Source: Vibrio sinus (lineage in GTDB: Bacteria; Pseudomonadota; Gammaproteobacteria; Enterobacterales; Vibrionaceae). Taken from it: a stretch of 62,845 bases of DNA. Location: contig NZ_JAMKMR010000023.1 in NCBI RefSeq assembly GCF_023634645.1, positions 1 to 62,845 on the forward strand. The letters run 5' to 3'. Below, piece by piece: positions 34,647-44,080 of the stretch. How positions within the stretch are numbered: position 1 is the first letter of the stretch; every line of letters starts with the position of its first letter. The position numbers and the translations under genes are program-made. Under the pieces are notes generated by a model, which had not been told where the DNA came from, did no database searches, and saw only the letters and a list, made by a program, of their open reading frames with translations.

Positions 34647-35336
34647 TCAAGCATACATGTATTGTTGAAAGCTGATGGCTATAGAAAAGAAGGTGGGTGC
34701 AAGAATTGAGGTAATGATGCCACATATGACCAGAGCTAAAGAGCTATATGCGGCATCATTTGGTGTCTTCTCTGCGGCTGTGGCTGTTCCCAAAGCATGA
34801 GATACGGTGCCCATGGTTAATCCTCTGGCAATTGGATGCGTAACATTAAAGAGAGTATATAAAGGATACGCAATGATGGAGCCAACCAAACCGACAATAA
34901 GTACAAATATCGCTGTAATAGCGGGCTCACCACCTAAATGACTCGAGATCACCATGGCAATTGGTGTAGTGACTGATTTAGCTACAATGCTAGCCAGTAA
35001 AGTGGGATTAGCTTGAAAGTATGCGGCAATTATTGTCGCAGACAGCATCGACATGGTGCTACCAATCGTGCAGGTTAAAAGAATGATTTTCCAGTTTTTA
35101 CGAATTTGCGGTAATTGCTCATAGAGAGGATAAGCCAAAGCGACGACCGCTGGTTGCAGTAGGTCCGTGACAAATTTGTTCTCAGCATAATACTGTTCAA
35201 AAGAGATATTGAGTGACATCAGAATGATGATGATGACGGCAACACTCACCAACAATGGGTTAAGGAAAGGAGAGCGAACCTTATGGCTTAGCCCTCGTGC
35301 GGCCAAAAAGGCGATAACAGTGACGACGAACCACAT
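34647..35336 (-). CDS. yohK: LrgB/YohK family membrane protein
   Basis: 229 residues, about seven membrane helices. The LrgB family motifs are present: KSVTTPIAMVISSHLGGEPA and RGLTMGTVSHALGTATAAE. LrgAB/CidAB-like pairs act on murein hydrolase export, and in some bacteria on pyruvate or metabolite transport. ATG directly follows the stop of the LrgA gene, so the two are translationally linked. Same order as E. coli yohJ-yohK-cdd. Confidence 0.9.
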   Translation of the reverse strand: MWFVVTVIAFLAARGLSHKVRSPFLNPLLVSVAVIIIILMSLNISFEQYYAENKFVTDLLQPAVVALAYPLYEQLPQIRKNWKIILLTCTIGSTMSMLSATIIAAYFQANPTLLASIVAKSVTTPIAMVISSHLGGEPAITAIFVLIVGLVGSIIAYPLYTLFNVTHPIARGLTMGTVSHALGTATAAEKTPNDAAYSSLALVICGIITSILAPTFFSIAISFQQYMYA

Positions 35337-35702
35337 TTACTTTGCCCCCTTTTTTAGATACCGATCTAAGCCAATACTTAAGGTTACTAGAACAATAAGC
35401 GTTCCCCCCACAGTGCTAGCTAAAATAGGTAACGCGCTGTCGATTAACACATCGAAATGCTGCATTAGCCCTACACTAATTGGCACAAACAGGAATACCA
35501 TATATCGGATAAACAGACTCGCGCCAGGTTGAACCCACCGGATGGGTATAGCGTTAACTGCCAACAACGCGAATAGAAGCAGCATGCCAAAAATACTACC
35601 AGGAATGGAAACCCCAAGCAGGGACTGAATATATTTGCCTATGAATAAACATAGATAAATCAAGGCAATCGAAATGAGGTAGTGAGATATCTTTTTGAAC
35701 AT
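35337..35702 (-). CDS. yohJ: LrgA/YohJ (CidA) family holin-like protein
   Basis: Small four-helix membrane protein, partner of LrgB. ATG 35702 gives 121 residues beginning MFKKISHYLISIALIYLCLF. The frame extends to 35789, but the extra 29 residues are polar and unlike the family, so the internal start is preferred. Motifs: LGVSIPGSIFGMLLLFALLA, then WVQPGASLFIRYMVFLFVP. Length matches YohJ. Confidence 0.88.
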   Translation of the reverse strand: MFKKISHYLISIALIYLCLFIGKYIQSLLGVSIPGSIFGMLLLFALLAVNAIPIRWVQPGASLFIRYMVFLFVPISVGLMQHFDVLIDSALPILASTVGGTLIVLVTLSIGLDRYLKKGAK

Positions 35703-35806
35703 TGCTACGTTATAACATGGGAATAAGTGACTTGAATATAAATCTATGCCCAAGCCATTTGAATTGCTTGGGCATAGAGTGTTAGGCAATAAAACAACTC
35801 AACGCG

Positions 35807-37231
35807 CTATGAGGTCAATTGTTCTACGTATTGGTATACGGACTTTAAAATTGCCATTTTTGACTCATCGTGTTCATGATCATGCGCAAGATTTTCTAAG
35901 TTAATCATGTAGTCTTGCAGATTGTTTTCAAAATATTCTCTGCAATGATGTGACCATTTAGATTGCTCTTCAATACTAAGGCTCCAGTTGTAATGTCTTG
36001 CACGATAGTTAAACAATAGTGGCGAAATCCGAGGATCTTTAAATGAGAGACCCAGTGCAGATAGGTTGTTCGGTTCGGTGGAGCGTATCACTTCCATTGA
36101 GGCTCTATCTGCAGGAGAGAAGAAACCATCGTAGAGCTGGGTATCGACGTCGTCGGATTTTTCAAACTGTCGTTCCTGTGAAAATACCTCGGTGAGCTTT
36201 TGTCTTATTTCAGGGTGCTGGCGAATGAGAGATAAATTATTCAGGCAACTTTCTCTATCAATATTGATGGATTTTGCGTTCTCTGCGGTTAATGTTTTTG
36301 CTGGTGCGAGAATAGGGCATTTATTGAGGTGAACTAATTTTACGGGAATAGGGTGCTCGTTTTCCTCGAGGTCGTCGTGCTTGGTGTAAAGTCGCTCTAA
36401 AAGTTGCTCAGTATTTAATTCGATCAATGGAGTGATATTTTTTGCAAGATCAACGACGATCACCGCGTTTTTGTTTGATGGATGCCAAGTGATAGGGGCT
36501 ATCCAGGATGTGTACTGACAGTCACGCCCAAGCATACCAGAGACGTGCATAAGTGGTGTCATATTTACCACGTCGATAAGCTCATTCAGTTTCTTTTTAT
36601 GACGCATCTGTAAAAAGTAGTCGAACAATTTCGGCTGCGCCTGCTTGACCTTTTTAGCTAACTCGATTGTCGCAATCACGTCCGCCATCGCGTCGTGAGC
36701 ATTACTGTGCTCTATTCCATTCGCGACAGACAAGTGCTCTAGCTTAAAGCTAGGGTAACCTTCGTCATTTTCTGGCCAGTTTATTCCGTCTGGTCTAAGC
36801 GCATGGCAGGCTCTCATCACATCCAGTAAATCCCAGCGCGAATTACCGTTTTGCCAACTCCACGCATAAGGGTCGATAAAATTTCGATAGCAGGTATAGC
36901 GAGTGACTTCATCGTCAAAGCGGATGTTGTTGTAACCGAGGCTTGTGGTGTTCGGTTTAGCGAATTCGGCATGAATTCTTTCGATAAACTCTGGTTCAGG
37001 TAAACCTTTTGCCTGTGCTAGCTGAGGTCGAATACCAGTAATTAATGCTGCTTCTGGCGAGGGCAGGTAATCTTGCGGTAACTGGCAGTATAGGACAATT
37101 GGATCGCCAATAATGTTGAAGTCTTCATCTGTACGAATTCCGGCGAACTGACTGGGTCGGTCTTTAGCTGGATTGGTTCCCCACGTTTCGTAGTCAAAAA
37201 AGAAAAATGTGGGGTTATCTAAGTTGTTCAT
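35807..37231 (-). CDS. sbcB: exodeoxyribonuclease I
   Basis: Processive 3'-5' single-strand DNA exonuclease of the DEDDh group, 474 residues, full length. Exo motif I is FFFDYETWGTNP; motif II lies in LGYNNIRFDDEVTRY; motif III is SNAHDAMADVIATIEL with the catalytic His and Asp. The C-terminal SH3-like and helical parts that close over DNA are present (LIRQHPEIRQ, NWSLSIEEQSKW). It acts in recombination and mismatch repair. ATG start at 37231. Confidence 0.96.
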   Translation of the reverse strand: MNNLDNPTFFFFDYETWGTNPAKDRPSQFAGIRTDEDFNIIGDPIVLYCQLPQDYLPSPEAALITGIRPQLAQAKGLPEPEFIERIHAEFAKPNTTSLGYNNIRFDDEVTRYTCYRNFIDPYAWSWQNGNSRWDLLDVMRACHALRPDGINWPENDEGYPSFKLEHLSVANGIEHSNAHDAMADVIATIELAKKVKQAQPKLFDYFLQMRHKKKLNELIDVVNMTPLMHVSGMLGRDCQYTSWIAPITWHPSNKNAVIVVDLAKNITPLIELNTEQLLERLYTKHDDLEENEHPIPVKLVHLNKCPILAPAKTLTAENAKSINIDRESCLNNLSLIRQHPEIRQKLTEVFSQERQFEKSDDVDTQLYDGFFSPADRASMEVIRSTEPNNLSALGLSFKDPRISPLLFNYRARHYNWSLSIEEQSKWSHHCREYFENNLQDYMINLENLAHDHEHDESKMAILKSVYQYVEQLTS

Positions 37232-37524
37232 TGTATTACTGGCCTGTTGGTGATTCTTCGAATTTAGCCTTGCAGATAAGCAGGAAATGTATCCGTGGGG
37301 GAAAGTATCTGATAATCAACCTGAACAATGCAAGGTAAATCCTCTATGAGAGTCGAATCGAGCTAGTAGCTACACGAAGTTGATGTCACCATATCAACAG
37401 TACGTCCTGATAAAATTTATTACAAATGAAAGTTGTATAGTAAAGCCTTGGCACTAAACTAATATTCACTTTCTCCTCATACCTATAATAGGTTGTTTTA
37501 AGTACACCGGATGTAGCAGAGCTG

Positions 37525-37890
37525 ATGATCAAGCGTTTAAAATCTGCAGCAATGGCGAGAATCACCTTACTTTTGGTTGGGTGGGTTTTTGCTATTTGCT
37601 TTTTGCAGAATACCAGCCTCATCAGCATGTGCACATTCAAACAATCTGCCTTGAATGAGAACCTAAAGCTAAAGGATGACGGCACAGATCTTCAAGAACA
37701 ATGTGATTTAACTGAAAAACTACTATGTAGTGCAAAGGTTAACCTTGATAACACCATGGTGCCCATGTTTTGGGTATTTGTGATAATTGTGGCTTGGCTG
37801 GTCCAAGTGCGTCCAGAAGCTTCTTCTTTTACCGAACCGATAGTCCCCAAATCTAGGGTTCACGTCACATTGTGCATTTTCAGAGAATAA
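37525..37890 (+). CDS. ScsA-like small membrane protein
   Basis: 121 residues with an N-terminal hydrophobic helix (ITLLLVGWVFAICFLQNTSL), a polar middle containing three Cys, and a second helix (MVPMFWVFVIIVAWLVQV). It lies just upstream of scsB-scsD-scsC homologues, and its length and layout agree with ScsA of the suppressor-of-copper-sensitivity locus. The low sequence conservation of ScsA means the call rests mainly on position. Possible role: part of a thiol-redox response to copper or peroxide. Confidence 0.55.
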   Translation: MIKRLKSAAMARITLLLVGWVFAICFLQNTSLISMCTFKQSALNENLKLKDDGTDLQEQCDLTEKLLCSAKVNLDNTMVPMFWVFVIIVAWLVQVRPEASSFTEPIVPKSRVHVTLCIFRE

Positions 37891-37983
37891 ACTCCCTCAT
37901 GTGTAGCTGATTTTGATCAGAGAAAACTTTACGCCTGCTATATCAACCACTTATCTAAAGTGGTGACTATTATGGAAATACAC

Positions 37984-40080
37984 ATGAGAAATTTATTAAA
38001 AGGAAGGGTGCTTAGTGCGTTCTCACTTTTGTTTGCACTGAGTGCCTTACTACTTACATTTCGAGTATCTGCTGAAGTAGATACTGGCTGGATGACTAAA
38101 CCTGAGCATCCACCACTTAAAACTCGTTTCGTTATTACTGGTCAGGCTGATGCCACCAGTAAAACCGTTGAAGGTTTTCTTGAAGTTAAGCTGGATAAGG
38201 ATTGGAAAACTTATTGGCGTAGTCCGGGTGAAGGTGGAATCGCTCCTACCATTGATTGGAGTCATTCCGCTAATCTTGAAAACGTGGAATGGCACTGGCC
38301 GTATCCAGAGCAGTTTAGTCTGCTTGGAATCAACACGCTGGGTTATAAGGAAAACATCGTGATTCCTATGACTCTTCACATCAAGGACTTTGCCCAACCA
38401 GTAGTATTGGATGCCAAGCTGACTATGTCATCTTGTACTATGATCTGTGTACTCACAGATTACCCATTCTCACTGACTTTCACACCAAGTAAGTTGAACA
38501 TCAATCAAGATTCACTTTATAAGCATGCTCAAGCGATCAGTCAGGTGCCTAAGCCTTCGCCTTTGTTGTCGGATGCTCAAGCTATATGGGATTCGGATGC
38601 GAATGTTTTGCAAATTCAGATGACTAAAGCCATGGGCTGGCAGAATCCGGAGTTCATCGTGGATGGTCGCTCCGATGAATCGAAAGAATACAGTTATGCA
38701 CTGACTGGATACAGGGTTAACGAAGATACGGTCACTGCCACGTTTGATGTCTCGAGCTGGCTAGGTGATATCAACTTTGATCAGCAGAGCGTGTTTGTCA
38801 CAGTTCGAGATAACAGTTTTCTTGCGGAGCAGGATATCTCAGTATCAAAGGGGATTGTCGCCAAGACAGCTCTTATACAAGTGATAGGTTTTGCCTTGTT
38901 AGGGGGATTGATTCTCAACATCATGCCGTGTGTTTTACCAGTATTGGGTATGAAGCTTAGCAGTGTTTTGGCTGTTCAAGGTGTGGCGCGGCGTCAGATT
39001 CGCTGGCAATTTTTGGCGTCTTCTGCCGGGATCCTCACATCATTTTGGTTGCTAGCCGCGTTTCTATTGATACTTCAGTTGACTGGAAGTGCGGTGGGGT
39101 GGGGTATCCAGTTTCAAAGCGGGTGGTTCATTGCCATTATGGTGCTGGTTACTGGTCTATTCGGGGCCAATATGTTGGGCTTATTTGAGATCCGTCTCCC
39201 CTCAAGCCTGAACACTTGGGTAGCGTCAAAGGGCGATAACTCCTATGTCGGGCATTTTACTCAAGGTATGTTTGCTACGTTACTTGCCACACCATGTTCT
39301 GCTCCGTTTTTAGGTACGGCGGTGGCTTTTGCTTTGGCCGCACCGTCAATGGAATTGTTTGCAATTTTTACCGCGTTAGCGATAGGTATGGCACTTCCTT
39401 GGCTAGTTGTTGCGTTCTTCCCTAGTATTGCAAAAGTACTACCAAAGCCTGGTGCTTGGATGAATAAGCTCAAGCTCTTGTTTGGTGTCATGATGACAGC
39501 GACCAGTATCTGGTTGTTGTCGTTACTCAATAACCATATTCCTCCGTTCTGGACGTTACTCATTGCTTTGACAGCCTTTATCCTAATCCTTATCCGCGTT
39601 AAGAAAATCTATGGTGATAAGGCCTTGGCCATTTCTGGTGGTGGGGCGGTGCTATTAATTTCGGGTGGTTTTGTCTTAGCAAGTATGACGACTGAACATT
39701 GGGCAACACCGTTACCTAATGATTTGCATTGGCAGCCTTTGGCTAATGAGCGGATCAATCAGGCCGTCGCACAAGGGCAAACGGTATTTGTCAATGTGAC
39801 GGCAGATTGGTGTGTGACCTGTAAAGCCAATAAAATTGGCGTCATTCTTCAGGACCCAGTTTACACGGTGTTGAAGGGCCCATCTGTCACGTTGATTGAA
39901 GGCGATTGGACACATCCCGATGGTGCAGTGAGCGATTATCTTCGTGCCAATGGACGGTTTGGTGTGCCGTTTAACATTGTTTATGGACCCGAGGCTCCTG
40001 AAGGGATTCCTCTTCCTGTCATCTTAACCAGTGATGCAGTGATGGAGGCGATAACAAAGGCTAGTGGAGGGAATCAATAG
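37984..40080 (+). CDS. scsB: ScsB, DsbD-like membrane protein-disulfide reductase
   Basis: About 698 residues. It moves electrons from cytosolic thioredoxin across the inner membrane to periplasmic partners. Signal peptide at the N-terminus (RVLSAFSLLFALSALLLTF); periplasmic alpha domain (about 30-290) with a Cys pair in SSCTMICVLTDYPF; eight-helix core with redox Cys in NIMPCVLPVLGMKL and TPCSAPFLGTA; thioredoxin-like C-terminal domain with CVTC in ADWCVTCKANK. Starts at 37960 (GTG) or 37972 (ATG) are also possible; ATG 37984 has ggaa 8 nt upstream. The stop overlaps scsD by 1 nt. Confidence 0.88.
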   Translation: MRNLLKGRVLSAFSLLFALSALLLTFRVSAEVDTGWMTKPEHPPLKTRFVITGQADATSKTVEGFLEVKLDKDWKTYWRSPGEGGIAPTIDWSHSANLENVEWHWPYPEQFSLLGINTLGYKENIVIPMTLHIKDFAQPVVLDAKLTMSSCTMICVLTDYPFSLTFTPSKLNINQDSLYKHAQAISQVPKPSPLLSDAQAIWDSDANVLQIQMTKAMGWQNPEFIVDGRSDESKEYSYALTGYRVNEDTVTATFDVSSWLGDINFDQQSVFVTVRDNSFLAEQDISVSKGIVAKTALIQVIGFALLGGLILNIMPCVLPVLGMKLSSVLAVQGVARRQIRWQFLASSAGILTSFWLLAAFLLILQLTGSAVGWGIQFQSGWFIAIMVLVTGLFGANMLGLFEIRLPSSLNTWVASKGDNSYVGHFTQGMFATLLATPCSAPFLGTAVAFALAAPSMELFAIFTALAIGMALPWLVVAFFPSIAKVLPKPGAWMNKLKLLFGVMMTATSIWLLSLLNNHIPPFWTLLIALTAFILILIRVKKIYGDKALAISGGGAVLLISGGFVLASMTTEHWATPLPNDLHWQPLANERINQAVAQGQTVFVNVTADWCVTCKANKIGVILQDPVYTVLKGPSVTLIEGDWTHPDGAVSDYLRANGRFGVPFNIVYGPEAPEGIPLPVILTSDAVMEAITKASGGNQ

Positions 40081-40577
40081 TGAAACGCTCAGCACGTTAC
40101 TGGATAAGAGAGATCCTCATTCTCGCGATATTGGCCATCGTGATTACCAGTGCAATGGATTGGTTTCGTAGCCAGGATCTTCCGTCTGAAAGTGCGCCCG
40201 CTTTGTCTGGTGTGACGTTGGATGGGAAAACAGTCGATGTGATTGCTATGAGCCATGACAAGCCAGTAGTGGTCTATTTTTGGGCAACGTGGTGTCCTGC
40301 TTGTAAATTTGTCAGCCCGACGATTGACTGGCTGAGTCAGTTCTATCCTGTCATCGGTGTGGCGGGCTCTTCGGGAAACTCTGGCCGAGTTCGCCAGTAC
40401 ATGCAGGCTCACGAGTACCAATTTGACAACATTAATGATGAAAGAGGGGAGATATTCCATCGCTGGAGTATTTCCGTGACGCCAACCATTTTCATCATCA
40501 AAGACGGTAAGGTCGCAAGCGCCACTTCAGGTATTACCACCCCACCGGGGCTATTAGTAAGACTTTGGATAAATTAA
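40080..40577 (+). CDS. scsD: ScsD-like membrane-anchored thioredoxin
   Basis: 165 residues from GTG 40080, overlapping the scsB stop. A signal anchor (ILILAILAIVITSAMDWF) precedes a periplasmic TlpA/DsbE-like thioredoxin domain with the active site WATWCPACKFVSP (CPAC) and cis-Pro in SVTPTIFIIKDG. It probably receives electrons from ScsB and reduces a client in the periplasm. Confidence 0.87.
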   Translation: MKRSARYWIREILILAILAIVITSAMDWFRSQDLPSESAPALSGVTLDGKTVDVIAMSHDKPVVVYFWATWCPACKFVSPTIDWLSQFYPVIGVAGSSGNSGRVRQYMQAHEYQFDNINDERGEIFHRWSISVTPTIFIIKDGKVASATSGITTPPGLLVRLWIN

Positions 40578-40590
40578 AAGGAACGATAAA

Positions 40591-41292
40591 GTGATTAAGA
40601 AATTAATAATTGCATTGCTGATGAGCGTTATGATGTTACCACCTTTGGCATACGCTCAAAATCAGGATGACAAAATCAATGAAATTGTTGAGATGCTCAA
40701 AGCCAATCCGAGTGTGGTTGATGGGCTCTATGAAAGTTTGGCCATCTACGTTAAACAACAGCAGCAGTTTGATCAGTTGCTATCGAGTAGTCAAGCGTAC
40801 ATAAACGATCCTAAGCACACCTCGATGGGTTCAGCTGACGCTGAAGTCACGTTGGTAAATGTGACTGATTATAGTTGCCCTTACTGTAAGAAGTTAGATC
40901 TTGAATTACAAAAACTGGTAAAAGCGTATCCGCAGATCAAAGTTGTTAATCTGTATGTCCCGTTAAAAGAAGGCATTTCCGTCACTAACTCGGCGGGTTA
41001 TGCCCTAAATGTGTGGCAACAGGCGCGTGCTAAGTACCCACAAGTTCATCAGCTATTGGTGGCGAAACCGGGGACTCACAATTCGGCTTCACTCGCTAAA
41101 ATTGCTAAGAAGACGGGCACTGAACAGTACTTAAACAACCCCGCAGACATTGAAAAACAGCTAGAAAACAACTTCGCGTTATTCAATGGTTTTGGCCTAC
41201 GTGGGACTCCTGCATTGATTGTGGGCAAGGACGTGATACCGGGTTATGTTCCCTACGATAAACTAGAAGAAATCGTCGAAAAACACTTGTAA
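40591..41292 (+). CDS. scsC: ScsC-like periplasmic DsbA/DsbG-family thiol oxidoreductase
   Basis: 233 residues from GTG 40591 with aaagga upstream. Signal peptide ends at AYA. An N-terminal helix (about 25-75), which in characterised ScsC proteins drives trimerisation, leads to the thioredoxin fold with CPYC in DYSCPYCKKLD and cis-Pro in GLRGTPALIVGKDV. ScsC binds copper and, with ScsB, acts as a disulfide reductase or isomerase. Last gene of the unit, followed by a terminator. Confidence 0.88.
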   Translation: MIKKLIIALLMSVMMLPPLAYAQNQDDKINEIVEMLKANPSVVDGLYESLAIYVKQQQQFDQLLSSSQAYINDPKHTSMGSADAEVTLVNVTDYSCPYCKKLDLELQKLVKAYPQIKVVNLYVPLKEGISVTNSAGYALNVWQQARAKYPQVHQLLVAKPGTHNSASLAKIAKKTGTEQYLNNPADIEKQLENNFALFNGFGLRGTPALIVGKDVIPGYVPYDKLEEIVEKHL

Positions 41293-41299
41293 TGAAAAA

Positions 41300-41330
41300 G
41301 AAACACTCCCTCATCATGAGGGAGTGTTTC
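41300..41330. terminator. bidirectional terminator between scsC and tcyP
   Basis: Long perfect stem (gaaacactccctcat / atgagggagtgtttc) between convergent genes, with an A-run on the left and T-rich sequence inside the right arm. Confidence 0.85.
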
Positions 41331-41360
41331 ATTAGATGTATGATACGGGCAGGTAGTTCT

Positions 41361-42731
41361 TTACACTTTGATTTCTTCTGGTTGGGAAGTCTCCCCACGT
41401 TTTAGCAAGCGACTAGTGATGGTCCCCGCTGTCATCGCTCCGGACACATTTAACGCTGTACGCGCCATATCAATCAGAGGCTCAATAGAAATCAATAGTG
41501 CTGCAATAGTGACTGGCAACCCCATCGCAGGTAATACGATCAACGCGGCAAATGTGGCACCACCACCAACGCCAGCAATACCAAAAGAGCTAATTGTCAC
41601 CATAGCAATCAATGAAATGATGAAGTGGCCATTCATAGGGTCTATTCCTACGGTGGGCGCAACCATCACTGCTAACATCGCCGGGTAAATACCTGCACAA
41701 CCGTTTTGCCCGATAGTGGCACCAAACGACGCTGAAAGGTTAGCGATTGCTGGTGGAACATTCAGCTTGGAAATTTGGGTTTCAACATTTAACGGAATGG
41801 TGGCAGCGGAACTTCTGGATGTAAACGCAAATGTCAACACAGGCCAGATCTTCTTAAAGTATTGTCTTGGGCTAACGCCAACGAAAGAGAGTAGAAGACC
41901 ATGAACAAGAAACATTAGAATGATGGCGGTATAAGACGCTACGATAAAGCCAATTAAATTTAAGATATCCGCTAAGCTTGAGGAAGCAACCACCTTCGCC
42001 ATTAGCGCGGCGATACCATAAGGTGTTAGCGCCATAATCATTTTTACCAGCCTCATAACAATGGCTTGGCATGAGTCAACGGCTTGTTTGATGGGGGCTT
42101 CTAGTTCTTCTTTTTCCATCGTGACTTTTCTAGCGGCGATGCCAACAAGCACACCGAAGATGACTATTGCGATGATGGATGTTGAGCGAGAACCGGTTAG
42201 ATCAGCAAATGGGTTAGTCGGAATAAAGCTAACCAACATTTCTGGAATAGATAGGTTGCTGACACTTTGTAAACGGTTTTCCAACACAGTCGCACGTGCG
42301 GCTTCTCTTGCCCCCTCTGTTAATCCAGCGGCAGATAGACCGAATAGGTGGGTAATTATGATGCCTATTAGTGCTGCAATCGCAGTGGTTAGGAGCAGCA
42401 CAGATATGGTGAGACCTGAAATCTTTCCTAGCGAGCCGCCTTTATCGAGTTTCATGACCGCCGAGATCATGGAGACGAGTACGAGCGGCATGATAACCAT
42501 TTTTAACAAGGCGACATAGCCATTGCCAATGATGTTGGTCCACTCGAGAACCGTTTTTATCTCGGGATTTGTGCCGCCAAGAATGAGGTGCAAGCCCAGG
42601 CCAAACGCACTACCTAGTACCAATCCAAAAAGTACCAATCGAGAGAGCGAGTTGCTTTTTCGTTGCAAGTTAAAGAGAAAAGTGAGAATACAAAGAAATA
42701 CGACAATAGCCGTAATAAAGCTCAGGGACAT
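41361..42731 (-). CDS. tcyP: L-cystine transporter TcyP (YdjN), dicarboxylate/cation symporter family
   Basis: 456-residue inner-membrane symporter. It is colinear with E. coli YdjN/TcyP as I know that sequence: NIIGNGYVALLKMVIMPLVL, FIPTNPFADLTG, TFAFTSRSSAATIPLNVE, SFGATIGQNGCAGIYPAML, VGGGATFAALIVLPAMGLPV and IEPLIDMARTALNVSG. These form the serine-rich loop and substrate-binding hairpins. Cystine uptake supplies sulfur and affects redox balance, a fitting neighbour for the Scs thiol system. Ribosome-binding site aagga before ATG 42731. Confidence 0.92.
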   Translation of the reverse strand: MSLSFITAIVVFLCILTFLFNLQRKSNSLSRLVLFGLVLGSAFGLGLHLILGGTNPEIKTVLEWTNIIGNGYVALLKMVIMPLVLVSMISAVMKLDKGGSLGKISGLTISVLLLTTAIAALIGIIITHLFGLSAAGLTEGAREAARATVLENRLQSVSNLSIPEMLVSFIPTNPFADLTGSRSTSIIAIVIFGVLVGIAARKVTMEKEELEAPIKQAVDSCQAIVMRLVKMIMALTPYGIAALMAKVVASSSLADILNLIGFIVASYTAIILMFLVHGLLLSFVGVSPRQYFKKIWPVLTFAFTSRSSAATIPLNVETQISKLNVPPAIANLSASFGATIGQNGCAGIYPAMLAVMVAPTVGIDPMNGHFIISLIAMVTISSFGIAGVGGGATFAALIVLPAMGLPVTIAALLISIEPLIDMARTALNVSGAMTAGTITSRLLKRGETSQPEEIKV

Positions 42732-42873
42732 AGGTTATTTCCTTATGATTTCGATGTCTATGTCAACAATAGGGGTGCCAACATATAGGAGTTTGTAAAC
42801 TGCCCTAAATAAAATAAAGGAATAACTTATAAATTAAAACCATATGAACTTAGTAGATTATCTAAAGTCGAAT

Positions 42874-43569
42874 CTACTGATAGTTGTATTTGTGAAGTAG
42901 CGTCAAAATATCCACGGTATTGAGAATAGATATTTTCTGATTACTGGGTTCAAGCAAACTAAACAACATAGCCAAAGCGACTTTTCTCGCCTCTATTGGG
43001 ACAAGATTGCGTAGAGAACCGAGCATAACAGGACTCAAGACGTTAAGCGCATGTTGGGTGAGCGCTTCACCTGTTCGGGGCTTATCACGTAGTCCAAGCA
43101 GCGGACCAGGTCTGACGAAAACCAGACGCTCAAACTTCATGCGTGACAATGTCACTTCCATATTGCCCTTACACCTTAGATAGTGAGAGAGTGACGTGCT
43201 GGAAGCCCCCAAGCTTGATACGACGGAAAGGTGAGTTACGCCGATAACTTTCATGGTTCTGGCCACATCACACACCAAGTCGTAGTCAATTTTTTTCAGC
43301 TCAGCGGATGAGCCCGCTTGTTGTTTGGTTGTGCCTAAACATATGAATCCATATCTAGGAGAAGGCTTATCTTCATCCCATTCATGGATTTGCAGTTGTT
43401 CATTTTGTATCGTTTCTAACTTAGTATGAAAATACGGTAGGGGTTGTCTTGTTAAGGCGTAGATACGCGTAATTGGACCATCTTCCAACATCTCTTTGAG
43501 TAATTCCGTACCGACCAAGCCAGAGGCACCTGCCAATATGGTGATGATCTGGGAATTATCTGAGTCCAT
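42874..43569 (-). CDS. NAD(P)-binding Rossmann-fold oxidoreductase (HTATIP2/TIP30-like)
   Basis: 231 residues from ATG 43569 (MDSDNSQIIT); a TTG 12 nt upstream is the alternative. The nucleotide-binding loop is LAGASGLVGTELL, followed by the conserved segments YGFICLGTTKQQAGS, KKIDYDLVCDVA and VVSSLGASSTSLSHYLRCKG, with the family YxxxK replaced by YLRCK spacing. The layout is the atypical SDR group that includes TIP30 and YbjT-like proteins. Substrate not known. Single gene. Confidence 0.8.
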   Translation of the reverse strand: MDSDNSQIITILAGASGLVGTELLKEMLEDGPITRIYALTRQPLPYFHTKLETIQNEQLQIHEWDEDKPSPRYGFICLGTTKQQAGSSAELKKIDYDLVCDVARTMKVIGVTHLSVVSSLGASSTSLSHYLRCKGNMEVTLSRMKFERLVFVRPGPLLGLRDKPRTGEALTQHALNVLSPVMLGSLRNLVPIEARKVALAMLFSLLEPSNQKISILNTVDILTLLHKYNYQ

Positions 43570-44080
43570 GGAGATTACCAAGTGTTGCTTTGCTATGTGG
43601 ATTCGATAAGTAGGTATTCGTCATCGGTAGCTACTTGGCACACTACTGAGAGCAAATTCATCAAACAGTAGTGTAGCCAGCCTGATTAACGTTTAAGTGG
43701 AGATGACGTTATGTCATCGATAGAGGTACTCGTTTTTGTTTTTTAGCGCTGTCACCTTTCGATGTGCGCTGCCTTTTTGCATTTTGATTGGCAAACATAG
43801 AAACTCCTTCTCTTGGTTGCTCCTAAAAACCATCAGCATAATTAATGCTGCATTGTTCGTGCCACTCTGTGAGCGAAAAGTAAAATTCTCCTATATGAGT
43901 CTATTAGTATAGCTAAAATTTACCAATGCAACTGAATCTGTACATTTATCGAATGTGTTTGGTTTGTAGTGCTTTATCTTAAGAGCAAAATACTTATTGG
44001 TAATTCAGTTCGGTTGCTTTATTGATTCGTAGGGATTTAGTAAAGTGTCAAACAGCATTTATGTTTAAGGAAGCGAGCCA
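43570..44080. other. 511 bp intergenic region with a small ORF and a hairpin
   Basis: It holds the 29-codon ORF at 43709-43798 and, downstream of it on the minus strand, a stem cactactg/cagtagtg (43640-43677). Upstream of the aldolase gene the sequence is AT-rich (43900-44060), with the ribosome-binding site aaggaag near 44067. Confidence 0.5.
43709..43798 (-). CDS. very small basic protein (29 residues)
   Basis: ATG 43798 is preceded by agaaggag with 6 nt spacing, one of the best ribosome-binding sites in the window. The product begins MFANQNAKRQRTSKGDSAKK and ends QKRVPLSMT. It has ten Lys/Arg in 29 residues, no Cys and no hydrophobic segment, so nucleic acid or ribosome binding is possible. 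The next downstream sequence on that strand forms a hairpin (43640-43677). Family not recognised. It might instead be a leader peptide. Confidence 0.55.
   Translation of the reverse strand: MFANQNAKRQRTSKGDSAKKQKRVPLSMT

Noticed and set aside
37386..37685. 99-codon minus-strand frame opposite the ScsA-like gene
   Set aside because: It overlaps the more plausible membrane-protein frame linked to scsB and has no ribosome-binding site.
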